Origin: Mycobacterium simulans
GTDB taxonomy: Bacteria; Actinomycetota; Actinomycetes; Mycobacteriales; Mycobacteriaceae
DNA: 64,000 nt
Reading direction: 5' to 3'
Assembly (NCBI RefSeq): GCF_900232995.1
Contig: NZ_OCVX01000003.1
Coordinates: forward strand, 2,001,509-2,065,508
The notes under the pieces were generated by a model. The model was not told the origin of the DNA, did not search any database, and saw nothing but the letters and a program-made list of their open reading frames with translations. Both the position numbers and the translations under genes were made by a program. Positions 8,374 to 16,443 of this stretch are shown here, one piece after another; positions within the stretch are counted from its first letter, which is position 1; each line of letters starts with the position of its first letter.

Positions 8374-10131
8374 TCAACTGAGGGGTACCGGCTCGAGAAT
8401 TTCGGCGCGCGCCTCGGGCGCGCTGGCGCGCAACATGTCCGCCGACACGTCGTCGGGCTGCGCCTGCGACAGTATCTCCGCCTCCACCCGCGCCCTGTAG
8501 TTCGCGACTTCCCGGTCGGTGTCCGCGGCGCTCCACCCCAGCACCGGCGCGACCAGCTCGGCGACCTCCCGGGCGCAGTCGACACCGCGGTGCGGATACT
8601 CGATCGAGATGCGCATTCGTCGGGCCAGGATGTCCTCGAGATGCAGCGCACCCTCGGCCGTGACGGCGTAGAGGGCTTCCACCTTCAGGTAGCCCGGCGC
8701 CTCCTTGATCGGGCCCAGCAGGCTGGGGTCTTTGGCCGCCAATGCCAGGACCTCGTCGATCAGCGACCCGTAGCGGTCCAGCAGGTGGCGCACCCGGTAT
8801 GGGTGCAGACCTCGCGTCGCGCCAACGTTCTCGGTTTGGTTGATCAGGGCGAAATAGCCGTCCGCGCCGACCAGCGGCACTTTTTGGGTGATCGACGTCG
8901 CCACCCTGGCCGGGATGAACTCCGCCGCCGCGTCCACGGCGTCGGCCGCCATCACCCGATAGGTGGTGTATTTGCCACCCGCGATGGCGACCAGGCCGGC
9001 CGCCGGCACCGCCACGGCGTGTTCCCGGGACAACTTGGAGGTGTCGTCGCTTTCCCCGGCCAGCAGCGGCCGCAGGCCCGCGTAGACGCCGTCGATATCC
9101 GCGTGGGTTAGCGGGGTGGCCAGCACGGTGTTGACCGTCCCGAGGATGTAGTCGATATCGGCCTTCGTGGCCGCGGGGTGCGCCAGGTCCAGGTTCCAGT
9201 CGGTGTCGGTGGTCCCGATGATCCAGTGACTGCCCCAAGGGATGACGAACATCACCGACTTCTCGGTGCGCAAGATGATCGCGACGTCGCTGACGATGCG
9301 GTCCCGCGGCACCACGACGTGCACGCCCTTGGACGCGCGCACCTGGAATCGGCCGCGCTGCTTGGACAATGCCTGAATCTCGTCGGTCCACACCCCGGTC
9401 GCGTTGATTACCACGTGGCCGCGGACTTCGGTGACCGAGCCGTCCTCGGAATCGCGGACCCGCACGCCGATCACCCGGTCGCCTTCGCGCAGCAACGCGA
9501 CCACCTGGGTAGAGCACCGGACGACCGCGCCGTAATGCGCAGCGGTGCGGGCGACCGTCATGGTGTGCCGGGCATCATCGACGACGGTGTCGTAGTAGCG
9601 AATACCACCGATCAGCGAACTACGTTTGAGGCCAGGACTTAACCGCAGCGCACCGGCGCGGGTCATATGTTTCTGCGCCGGAACCGATTTCGCGCCGCCG
9701 AGGCTGTCGTAGAGGAAAATGCCCGCCGCGATGTAGGGGCGTTCCCACCAACGCTTGGTCAGCGGAAACAGGAACGGCAACGGCTTGACCAGATGCGGCG
9801 CCAGCGTGGTCAGCGAAAGCTCGCGCTCGTAGAGCGCCTCACGCACCAGCCCGAATTCCAGTTGCTCGAGATAACGCAGGCCGCCGTGGAACATCTTCGA
9901 CGACCGGCTCGACGTGCCGGAGGCAAAGTCGCGCGCCTCGACCAAGGCCACCTTGAGTCCGCGGGTGGCGGCATCCAGCGCGCAGCCGGAACCCACCACA
10001 CCGCCGCCGATAACCACGACGTCGAATTGCTCGGTACCGAGTCTCTCCCAGGCCAACGCGCGCTGCTCAGGGCCCAGCGACGCAGCGGACCAGACCTGGT
10101 CGCTCTCCGGTCCGGGGATCGGGTTGCTCAC
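8374..10131 (-). CDS. glpD2: Glycerol-3-phosphate dehydrogenase GlpD2
   Basis: FAD-dependent, membrane-associated oxidation of glycerol 3-phosphate to dihydroxyacetone phosphate, feeding electrons to quinones. The 585-residue protein has the FAD-binding fingerprint VVIGGGVVGSG near residue 38, the conserved SSRSSKMFHGGLRYLE segment, and the C-terminal helical DAO_C domain. The GTG start at 10131 is preceded by a GGAG about 10 bases upstream. In H37Rv I recall phoY1 between the preceding pseudouridine synthase and glpD2; here the two genes are almost back to back. Confidence 0.95.
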   Translation of the reverse strand: MSNPIPGPESDQVWSAASLGPEQRALAWERLGTEQFDVVVIGGGVVGSGCALDAATRGLKVALVEARDFASGTSSRSSKMFHGGLRYLEQLEFGLVREALYERELSLTTLAPHLVKPLPFLFPLTKRWWERPYIAAGIFLYDSLGGAKSVPAQKHMTRAGALRLSPGLKRSSLIGGIRYYDTVVDDARHTMTVARTAAHYGAVVRCSTQVVALLREGDRVIGVRVRDSEDGSVTEVRGHVVINATGVWTDEIQALSKQRGRFQVRASKGVHVVVPRDRIVSDVAIILRTEKSVMFVIPWGSHWIIGTTDTDWNLDLAHPAATKADIDYILGTVNTVLATPLTHADIDGVYAGLRPLLAGESDDTSKLSREHAVAVPAAGLVAIAGGKYTTYRVMAADAVDAAAEFIPARVATSITQKVPLVGADGYFALINQTENVGATRGLHPYRVRHLLDRYGSLIDEVLALAAKDPSLLGPIKEAPGYLKVEALYAVTAEGALHLEDILARRMRISIEYPHRGVDCAREVAELVAPVLGWSAADTDREVANYRARVEAEILSQAQPDDVSADMLRASAPEARAEILEPVPLS

Positions 10132-10211
10132 GACTAAGGACTCCTGTCAGTTACCGATGGGTAGGCGTTGCTTAGCCAAGGCTAGTTGCTTATGCCGTCG
10201 TGAGTTGCCCT

Positions 10212-11627
10212 TCAGTCCAGATCGTCGTGCGCCATCAGGCGGCGGGCGGCCTCAGTTATCGAACCCGATAACGACGGGTAAACGGCGAGCGTCTGGGCCA
10301 GCTCGTTGACGGTAATGCGGTTCTGTACGGCGACGGCGATCGGGAGGATCAGCTCCGACGCGATGGGCGCCACCACCACCCCGCCAATCACCACCCCGGT
10401 GGACTTCCGGCAAAAAATCTTGACGAACCCTTTCCGCAGCCCTGACATCTTGGCCCGCGCGTTGGTGTGCAGCGGCAACATGATGGTGCGCGCGCTGAAC
10501 GACCCGTCGTCGATCGCCGATTGCGGCACGCCGACGGCGGCGATCTCGGGGCGGGTGAACACCGTGGCGGCCACCGTGCGCAACCGGATCGGGCTCACCC
10601 CTTCGCCCAGCGCGTGATACATCGCGATTCGGCCCTGCATCGCGGCGACCGAAGCCAACAACAGCAGACCGGTGCAGTCGCCGGCCGCGTAAATGCCCGG
10701 CACCGAGGTGCGCGACACCCGGTCCACCTTCAGATAGTCGCCCGGCCCGAGCTCGATGCCGACGCGTTCCAGGCCCAGCCCGCTGGTGTTGGGGATCGAC
10801 CCGATGGTCATCAGGGCGTGGCTGCCCTCGACGGTGCGGCCGTCGGTCATGGTCACCAGGACCCCGGCGTCGGTACGGGTGACCGATTCGGCGCGCGCGT
10901 TCTTGAACAACCGCACGCCGCGTTCGGCGAACGACTCTTCCAAGACCAGCGCGGCGTCGGCGTCCTCGTACGGCAGCACCCGGTCCCGGCTGGCGGCAAC
11001 CGACACCTGCACACCCAACTCGGTGTAGGCGTGCACGAACTCGGCACCGGTAACCCCCGAGCCGACCACCACGAGGTGCTCGGGCAACGCCTTCAAGTCA
11101 TAGAGCTGCCGCCAGGTCAGGATGCGCTCGCCGTCGGGCCGGGCCGACGGCAGGATGCGGGGGCTGGCGCCGGTGGCGATCAGCACGACATCGGCGTCGT
11201 GCTCGCTGGTCGTGCCGTCGGGGGCGGTCGCCTTGATGCGGTGCCGCGCCAGCCCGGGGGTGGGATCGACCAGCTCACCGCGGCCGGCGATCACCTCCAC
11301 TCCCATGCCCTTCAGCGAAGCGGTGATGTCGGCCGACTGTGCCGCCGCCAGCGACTTAACCCTGGCGTGGATTTGCGGCAGCGAGATTTTGGCGTCCTCG
11401 ATGTCGATGTCAAAGCCCAGTTGGGGCGCTTTGCGCAGTTCGGTGCGCAGGCGGGTGGGGGCGATGAAGGTCTGGGAGGGCACGCAATCGTCGAGCACAG
11501 CCGCCCCGCCGATGCCTTCGGAGTCGATGACGGTGACACGGGTTGATTCGGGGTGGGAGGTTGCCGCTACCAATGCGGCCTCGTAACCGGCCGGTCCCCC
11601 GCCAAGGATCACAATGCGTGTCACCAC
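10212..11627 (-). CDS. lpdA: Flavoprotein disulfide-reductase homologue LpdA (NAD(P)H-quinone reductase type)
   Basis: 471-residue FAD/NAD-dependent pyridine nucleotide-disulfide oxidoreductase fold. FAD site GGGPAGYE is at 9-16, the NAD site is GSGVTGAE near 193, and AAGDCTG lies in the second FAD motif. The redox-active CxxxxC of lipoamide dehydrogenases is broken: Ala43 replaces the first Cys while Cys48 remains (GGAAVLDDC). The C-terminus also lacks the His-Glu dyad. This matches M. tuberculosis LpdA (Rv3303c), known from structural work to act as an NAD(P)H-quinone reductase rather than a lipoamide dehydrogenase. It is divergent from the next gene with about 42 bases between. Confidence 0.95.
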   Translation of the reverse strand: MVTRIVILGGGPAGYEAALVAATSHPESTRVTVIDSEGIGGAAVLDDCVPSQTFIAPTRLRTELRKAPQLGFDIDIEDAKISLPQIHARVKSLAAAQSADITASLKGMGVEVIAGRGELVDPTPGLARHRIKATAPDGTTSEHDADVVLIATGASPRILPSARPDGERILTWRQLYDLKALPEHLVVVGSGVTGAEFVHAYTELGVQVSVAASRDRVLPYEDADAALVLEESFAERGVRLFKNARAESVTRTDAGVLVTMTDGRTVEGSHALMTIGSIPNTSGLGLERVGIELGPGDYLKVDRVSRTSVPGIYAAGDCTGLLLLASVAAMQGRIAMYHALGEGVSPIRLRTVAATVFTRPEIAAVGVPQSAIDDGSFSARTIMLPLHTNARAKMSGLRKGFVKIFCRKSTGVVIGGVVVAPIASELILPIAVAVQNRITVNELAQTLAVYPSLSGSITEAARRLMAHDDLD

Positions 11628-11657
11628 AGGCTTAACCTAGCGCGCCGGTGTGTTGTT

Positions 11658-11663
11658 TAAGCT
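11658..11663 (+). promoter_or_regulatory. -10 box for a leaderless transcript
   Basis: TAAGCT fits the mycobacterial TANNNT -10 consensus and ends 6 bases before the GTG at 11670. Transcription would therefore start at the start codon. No Shine-Dalgarno sequence is visible, which fits leaderless translation. Inferred from spacing only. Confidence 0.5.
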
Positions 11664-11669
11664 TTCCCC

Positions 11670-12146
11670 GTGCCGCTCTACGCAGCCTATGGGTCGAACA
11701 TGCATCCCGAGCAGATGCTCAAGCGGGCGCCCCACTCGCCGATGGCCGGAACCGGCTGGCTACACGGGTGGCGGCTGACGTTCGGCGGTGAAGACATCGG
11801 CTGGGAAGGGGCACTGGCCACCGTCGTCGAGGATCCCGATTCGAAGGTGTTCGTCGTGCTCTACGACATGACGCCGTCGGACGAGAAGAACCTTGATCAG
11901 TGGGAGGGCTCCGAGTTCGGCGTCCACCAGAAGATCCGCTGTCGCGTGGAGCGCTTATCCTCGGACACCACAACCGATCCCGTCCTGGCCTGGCTCTACG
12001 TGCTGGATGCCTGGGAGGGCGGGCTGCCGTCGGCGCGCTATCTGGGAGTCATGGCCGACGCCGCCGAAATCGCCGGCGCCCCAGCCGATTACGTTCACGA
12101 CCTGCGTACCCGTCCGGCCCGCAACATCGGCCCGGGGACCACCTAG
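11670..12146 (+). CDS. Gamma-glutamylcyclotransferase-like protein
   Basis: 158-residue protein of the GGCT-like/AIG2 cupola fold. The N-terminal LYAAYGSNM is the YGSN substrate-loop motif of gamma-glutamylcyclotransferases, and an acidic residue in DQWEGSEFG is a candidate for the catalytic Glu. Family members release 5-oxoproline from gamma-glutamyl compounds, but many actinobacterial members are uncharacterised and the substrate here is unknown. It corresponds to Rv3304. The GTG start is likely leaderless. Confidence 0.85.
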   Translation: MPLYAAYGSNMHPEQMLKRAPHSPMAGTGWLHGWRLTFGGEDIGWEGALATVVEDPDSKVFVVLYDMTPSDEKNLDQWEGSEFGVHQKIRCRVERLSSDTTTDPVLAWLYVLDAWEGGLPSARYLGVMADAAEIAGAPADYVHDLRTRPARNIGPGTT

Positions 12147-12155
12147 CCTCGGTCT

Positions 12156-12188
12156 CGCGAGCGTGCATGTCTGTACAGCGACACGCCG
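12156..12188 (+). repeat. 33-bp terminal inverted repeat, left copy
   Basis: The 33 bases match the reverse complement of 13168-13200 at 29 positions by my count. The outer part is CGCGAGCGTG, identical in both copies. The inner part contains a short hairpin (GCATGTC in this copy, paired with GACACGC). The repeat lies 9 bases after the stop of the cyclotransferase-like gene and outside the DUF559 gene. It could be a transposon-like end, a REP element or a bidirectional terminator; there is no T-tract. Confidence 0.8.
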
Positions 12189-12212
12189 TTGCTACTGGCA
12201 CTTTACGCACTC

Positions 12213-13094
12213 TCACGCGGCCCGTCGTAGCGATGTCTCGAGTCGCCGGATAAGTTCGACCGGTCGGTACCTGACATCCTCGGCGATGATGGGAACGACC
12301 AGCCAGCCCAGCTGTTGGAGGGCAGACGCACGCCGGCGGTCCCGGAGAAATGCGTCCGGCCCGCTGTGCCATTCGACGCCGTCGTACTCGGCCGCGACGC
12401 GGTGTTCGGGCCAGGCAAAGTCGAGCCGCCAGATCCGCCCAACGGTGTCCACGAGCTGGTATTGCAACACGGGCGGTGGCAAGCCGCCGTCGATCATTAC
12501 CAGGCGGGCCTCACTCTCCATTGGCGACTCAGCCTGCGGGGACGCCAATCCCAACAACTCGCGCACATTTACGATGCCGCGACGTCCGGATTGCAGGTCA
12601 ATAGCCCGCTCCAGATTGAAGTGGCTGCACGTGCCGCTGCGCAAAGCGGCGTCCAGGGTCGCCAGCGCCCGAGGCCGGCGCAGCCCGCGGGCGACCTCGA
12701 CCGCTGTCCACGGCGGCGCCGTGACAGGGCGTCCCGCAACCAATGTCAACGGCGCAGCCACACGGCGGTGCACGATCAGGCCGTCGGCTGAACGCAATTG
12801 CCGACCACCGGGATTGAGCACGTGCAGATCCGTTGTTCGTTCGGTGTCGAAGCCGTACGCAGCGGCGGCGGTACCCATGCATGCCGCGACCGTCGTGCCG
12901 GCGGCCAGGTCCAGGCCGCGCAGTCGCAACTCGGTGGTCAATTCACCGCCGCCGTAAATGCCATGCCAAATCTTTTGCAGGACCCCGCTTTTTATGTGTG
13001 CTTCCAGGCCGCGCCGGGTAAGGAATGTCAAGGCCTGGGCGGAAGTAACGACCCCACCCTGCGAGTCGAGTAGCTGGCTCAGCTCTGGCTGCAC
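12213..13094 (-). CDS. DUF559-domain protein with AbiEi-type N-terminal winged helix
   Basis: From GTG at 13094 the protein has 293 residues. Residues about 1-50 (QPELSQLLDSQGGVVTSAQA, then KIWHGIY) look like the winged-helix domain of AbiEi-type antitoxins. The C-terminal about 100 residues are DUF559, a Vsr/restriction-endonuclease-like fold: Glu194 in ESEAR, Asp225 in LDFAWP, Glu236 in AEYDG, then EWH and GWLVVPI. Such proteins are common in mycobacteria and lack an assigned function. The frame is open upstream to 13322, but that part overlaps amiA1 antisense and is not protein-like. H37Rv, as I recall, has no gene between Rv3304 and amiA1. The gene sits alone inside a pair of 33-bp inverted repeats. 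Confidence 0.82.
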   Translation of the reverse strand: MQPELSQLLDSQGGVVTSAQALTFLTRRGLEAHIKSGVLQKIWHGIYGGGELTTELRLRGLDLAAGTTVAACMGTAAAAYGFDTERTTDLHVLNPGGRQLRSADGLIVHRRVAAPLTLVAGRPVTAPPWTAVEVARGLRRPRALATLDAALRSGTCSHFNLERAIDLQSGRRGIVNVRELLGLASPQAESPMESEARLVMIDGGLPPPVLQYQLVDTVGRIWRLDFAWPEHRVAAEYDGVEWHSGPDAFLRDRRRASALQQLGWLVVPIIAEDVRYRPVELIRRLETSLRRAA

Positions 13095-13167
13095 ACACGC
13101 TATCGTCCGGGGGGCCGCCCGTACCGACAATTCACCCTGCTGAGGGTGCACAGAATGCCGGCCAGCG

Positions 13168-13200
13168 CGGCGTGTCCTTGCACAGACACGCACGCTCGCG
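13168..13200 (-). repeat. 33-bp terminal inverted repeat, right copy
   Basis: Reverse-complement partner of 12156-12188 (29 of 33 identical by my count). It contains the internal hairpin GCGTGTC with GACACGC. Its outer end CACGCTCGCG stops 1 base before the amiA1 stop codon. GGTC occurs at both outer borders (12151-12154 and 13200-13203), a weak hint of a target duplication. Confidence 0.8.
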
Positions 13201-13201
13201 G

Positions 13202-14371
13202 TCAGAAGGCTGCGGCCTGCTCGATGATGTTCACCAACACTCGCACCCCGATCCCCAGCGCACGCTCGTCGAGGTCGAATGTTGGCTGATGTAGGTCCAA
13301 TTGCGGTCCCTCGCCCGACCAAACCCCCAGGCGCGCCATCGCGCCCGGCACTTCCTCCAGGTACCAGGAGAAGTCCTCACCGCCGCCGGATTGCCGGGTG
13401 TCGGCGAGCACATCGGGGCCGACGGCCTCGATGGCGTGGGTGAGGATGCGTGTCGAGACGTCCTCGTTGACGACGGGTGGCACGCCGCGTCGGTATTGCA
13501 GGGTGTGCTCAATGGCCAATGGCGACAGCAGCGCAGACACCGCTTGGCGGATGATCTCCTCGAGGTCGACCCAGGTCTGCCGGCTCGCGGTGCGAACGGT
13601 GCCGTACAGGACGCCGGTTTGGGGAATGGCGTTGGCGGCCACGCCCGCATTGACCGCCCCCCACACCAGCACCGTGCCGTTGCGCGGGTCGATACGACGC
13701 GACAGCACCCCGGGCAGCCCGGTGATCAACGTGCCGAGCCCGTAGACCAAGTCGGCGGTCAAGTGTGGACGCGACGTGTGTCCACCGGGCGAATACAGCG
13801 TGATCTCGATGGAGTCGGCCGCCGAAGTGATGGGGCCATGTCTGACCGCGATCTTGCCGACCTCGAGCCGAGGATCGCAGTGCAGGGCGAAGATTCGTGA
13901 CACCCCGATCAGCGCTCCGGCGGCGATCGCGTCGATGGCGCCGCCGGGCATCAGCTCTTCGGCCGCCTGGAAGATCAGCCGCACTCCGACCGGGAGCTCG
14001 GGTACCGACGCCAACGCCAGCGCGGTACCCAGCAGGATCGCTGTGTGCGCGTCATGACCACAGGCGTGCGCGACATTGGGCATCGTCGAGGCGTACGGCG
14101 CGCCGGTCCGTTCGGCCATCGGCAGCGCATCCATGTCGGCGCGCAGCGCAATCCTCGGCTGATGCTCGGGACCGAAGTCGCAGGTCAGTCCCGTTCCCCC
14201 GGGCAACACCTTGGGGTTGAGCCCCGCATCGGCCAACCGCTCGGCAACGAACTGCGTCGTGGCGTACTCCTGGCGGCCCAACTCCGGATAGCGGTGGATG
14301 TGCCGGCGCCATTCGACCAGCTCGGCGTAGTGCGCGGCGAGCCACGATTCGGCGGTGTCGACAAGGCTCAT
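13202..14371 (-). CDS. amiA1: M20-family amidohydrolase AmiA1
   Basis: 389-residue metallopeptidase of the M20D group (N-acyl-L-amino acid amidohydrolase/aminoacylase type). It has the dinuclear metal-site pattern: ACGHDAHT, an EE pair in QAAEELMPGG, and a His in FALHCD, with a late His for the dimerisation-side ligand. The ATG at 14371 is chosen because GAGGAG lies 8 bases upstream; a GTG two codons earlier is too close to that site. It forms a pair with amiB1 (Rv3305c-Rv3306c in H37Rv). The substrate is not known. Confidence 0.92.
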   Translation of the reverse strand: MSLVDTAESWLAAHYAELVEWRRHIHRYPELGRQEYATTQFVAERLADAGLNPKVLPGGTGLTCDFGPEHQPRIALRADMDALPMAERTGAPYASTMPNVAHACGHDAHTAILLGTALALASVPELPVGVRLIFQAAEELMPGGAIDAIAAGALIGVSRIFALHCDPRLEVGKIAVRHGPITSAADSIEITLYSPGGHTSRPHLTADLVYGLGTLITGLPGVLSRRIDPRNGTVLVWGAVNAGVAANAIPQTGVLYGTVRTASRQTWVDLEEIIRQAVSALLSPLAIEHTLQYRRGVPPVVNEDVSTRILTHAIEAVGPDVLADTRQSGGGEDFSWYLEEVPGAMARLGVWSGEGPQLDLHQPTFDLDERALGIGVRVLVNIIEQAAAF

Positions 14372-14420
14372 ATGCACCGCTCCTCCTCATCGCTACGCTC
14401 TGCATCGTCGCCGGCGCGGC

Positions 14421-15606
14421 TCATGAGGCCACCCGTTTATCGCGAGCCTCCAGTACCCGATCACGCTCGTCGCGAGTCTGGGCGAGATGAACGATGGTGC
14501 GCGCCAACATGATCGCGCCGTCGACAACCGCGCGATCGGCGCTGGCACCGACGGCTGCCGCAGCGAAGGCGCGCTGGTGAACCGTCGCACCGCCGGCGTC
14601 CACACCGATCACCGGATGAATCCCCGGTATCACCTGCGTCACGTTACCCATGTCGGTGCTGCCCAACGGGAGCGCCGCCTCCATGGCGGATGGCACCGGC
14701 TCGCGCCCTAGCCGCCGCATCTCCTCGCGGCATACCTCGGCTAGCCATTGGTCGGGTTTGAGCTCCGCGTATGCCGGTGCGGCGTTGTCGATTTCGTATT
14801 CACAGCCGGCGGCCAGCGCACCAGCGGCAAAGCAAGCGAACATCCTGCCCTCTAGCTCGCGCAGCGAATCCGATTCCACCGCCCGCATCGCATACTGCAA
14901 CGTCGCATGCCCGGGGATGACGTTGACCGCCTGCCCGCCCTCGGTGACGATGCCGTGCACAAGCTGCCCTGGCGCCAGCTGCTGCCGCAGCAAGCCCACG
15001 GCCACCTGGGCAACGGTCACGGCGTCGGCGGCGTTGACCCCGAGGTGCGGGGCGACGGCGGCGTGCGATTCCTTGCCGCGGTACTCCACGGTGACCTCGG
15101 ACAATGCCAACGATCGGGTGCCGGCGATGTCGGTCGGCCCGGGATGAACCATCACCGCCACCGCGACATCATCGAACGTCCCAGCCTGCAGCATCAGCGC
15201 CTTACCGCCGCCGGACTCCTCGGCGGGAGTGCCCAGCAACGCCACGGTAAGACCCAAGTCGTCGGCTACCTCGGCCAATGCCAGCGCGGCGCCCACCGCC
15301 GATGCCGCAATGATGTTGTGACCGCAGGCGTGGCCAATCCCGGGAAGCGCGTCGTAATTCTGCGCAGATCCCGACCACCAGCGGCCCATTGCCGTAGTCG
15401 GCGCGAAATGCCGTGTCCAAACCCGCGACGGCCGCGGCTACCTCGAAACCGCGTTCGGCAACCAGCGCCTGGGCCTTGGCGCAGCTGCGGTGTTCGGCGA
15501 ACGCCAACTCCGGTTCGGCGTGGATCGCATGGGACAGCTCGACCAGTTCGCTGCCACGGCGCCGCACCACTTCCTCGACGTTATCCAGGGCGCTGGCAGC
15601 AAGCAT
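14421..15606 (-). pseudogene. amiB1: amiB1, M20 amidohydrolase interrupted by a frameshift
   Basis: The gene starts normally at ATG 15606 ([18 protein letters not shown]) and is similar to AmiB1 up to [10 protein letters not shown]. There the frame leaves the family sequence and the true continuation, YDALPGIGHACGHN, is found in another frame that runs to 14421. The junction GAATTACGAC near 15356-15359 has one base more than needed for GAA TAC GAC, so a single-base insertion explains it. All downstream M20 motifs are intact. Either the gene is recently inactivated or this is a sequencing error. A GATACT box 6 bases before the ATG suggests a leaderless promoter that is divergent from that of deoD. 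Confidence 0.88.
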
Positions 15607-15612
15607 GCTCGC

Positions 15613-15637
15613 AGTATCTCACCGAGCGAGTTACGCT
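15613..15637. promoter_or_regulatory. Divergent leaderless promoters of amiB1 and deoD
   Basis: On the minus strand GATACT (15613-15618) ends 6 bases before the amiB1 ATG. On the plus strand TACGCT (15632-15637) ends 8 bases before the deoD GTG. Both starts lack a Shine-Dalgarno sequence. The whole divergent region is 39 bases, so the two promoters must overlap. Confidence 0.5.
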
Positions 15638-15645
15638 CCCCCACT

Positions 15646-16440
15646 GTGACTGATCCCGCCGAACTCGCACAACGGGCGGCCCAGGTCATCGCAGAGCGCA
15701 CCGGGATCGGAGAGCACGACGTCGCGGTCGTTCTTGGGTCGGGATGGGCACCGGCCGTTGCGGCACTGGGCTCCCCTACCGCCGCGGTGCCTTACGCCGA
15801 AGTGCCAGGTTTCACGCCCCCGCAGGCGGCCGGTCATGCCGGGGAGCTGTTGTCGGTGCCGATCGGTAGGCACCGGGTGCTGTTGCTGGCCGGTCGCATA
15901 CACGCCTACGAGGGACACGAGCTGCGGCACGTCGTGCACCCGGTGCGGTCGGCGTGTGCCGCGGGAGCGCGGATCGTCGTGCTCACCAACGCGGCCGGCG
16001 GCCTGCGTCGGGAGCTGCAGGTGGGCCAGCCGATGCTGATCAGTGACCACCTGAACCTGACCGCGCGTTCGCCACTGGTCGGTGCGCAGTTCGTCGACCT
16101 GACCCACGCGTATTCACCGCGGTTGCGGGCGCTGGCTCACGCCGCGGACCCGGAGCTGGCCGAGGGCGTGTACGCCGCCCTGCCGGGTCCGCATTATGAG
16201 ACGCCCGCGGAGATCCGGATGCTGCAAACGTTGGGCGCCGACCTGGTTGGAATGTCGACCGTGCACGAGACCATCGCCGTCCGGGCGGCGGGTGCCGAGG
16301 TGCTCGGGGTGTCCCTGGTGACGAACCTCGCTGCCGGGATCACCGGCAAGCCGGTGAGCCACGCCGAGGTGCTCGCCGCCGGGGCCGCATCGGCGGCTCG
16401 GATGGGATCGCTGCTGGCCGACGTCATAGCTCGGTTTTAG
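15646..16440 (+). CDS. deoD: Purine nucleoside phosphorylase
   Basis: Phosphorolysis of purine (deoxy)nucleosides to free base and (deoxy)ribose 1-phosphate. The 264-residue protein is of the trimeric PNP/MTAP family despite the deoD name: VVLGSGW at 29-34, GRIHAYEGH at 83-91, TNAAGG at 114-119, GPHYETPAE at 181-189 and VGMSTVHET at 201-209. GTG at 15646 gives the expected length; the frame is open further upstream over amiB1 without homology. It is followed 3 bases later by pmmB, which should process the sugar phosphate. Confidence 0.95.
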   Translation: MTDPAELAQRAAQVIAERTGIGEHDVAVVLGSGWAPAVAALGSPTAAVPYAEVPGFTPPQAAGHAGELLSVPIGRHRVLLLAGRIHAYEGHELRHVVHPVRSACAAGARIVVLTNAAGGLRRELQVGQPMLISDHLNLTARSPLVGAQFVDLTHAYSPRLRALAHAADPELAEGVYAALPGPHYETPAEIRMLQTLGADLVGMSTVHETIAVRAAGAEVLGVSLVTNLAAGITGKPVSHAEVLAAGAASAARMGSLLADVIARF

Positions 16441-16443
16441 AAA

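Noticed and set aside
8363..9517. A 384-residue open frame overlapping glpD2 on the same strand
   Set aside because: Arg/Gly/Pro-rich shadow of glpD2 in another frame, with no recognisable motif.
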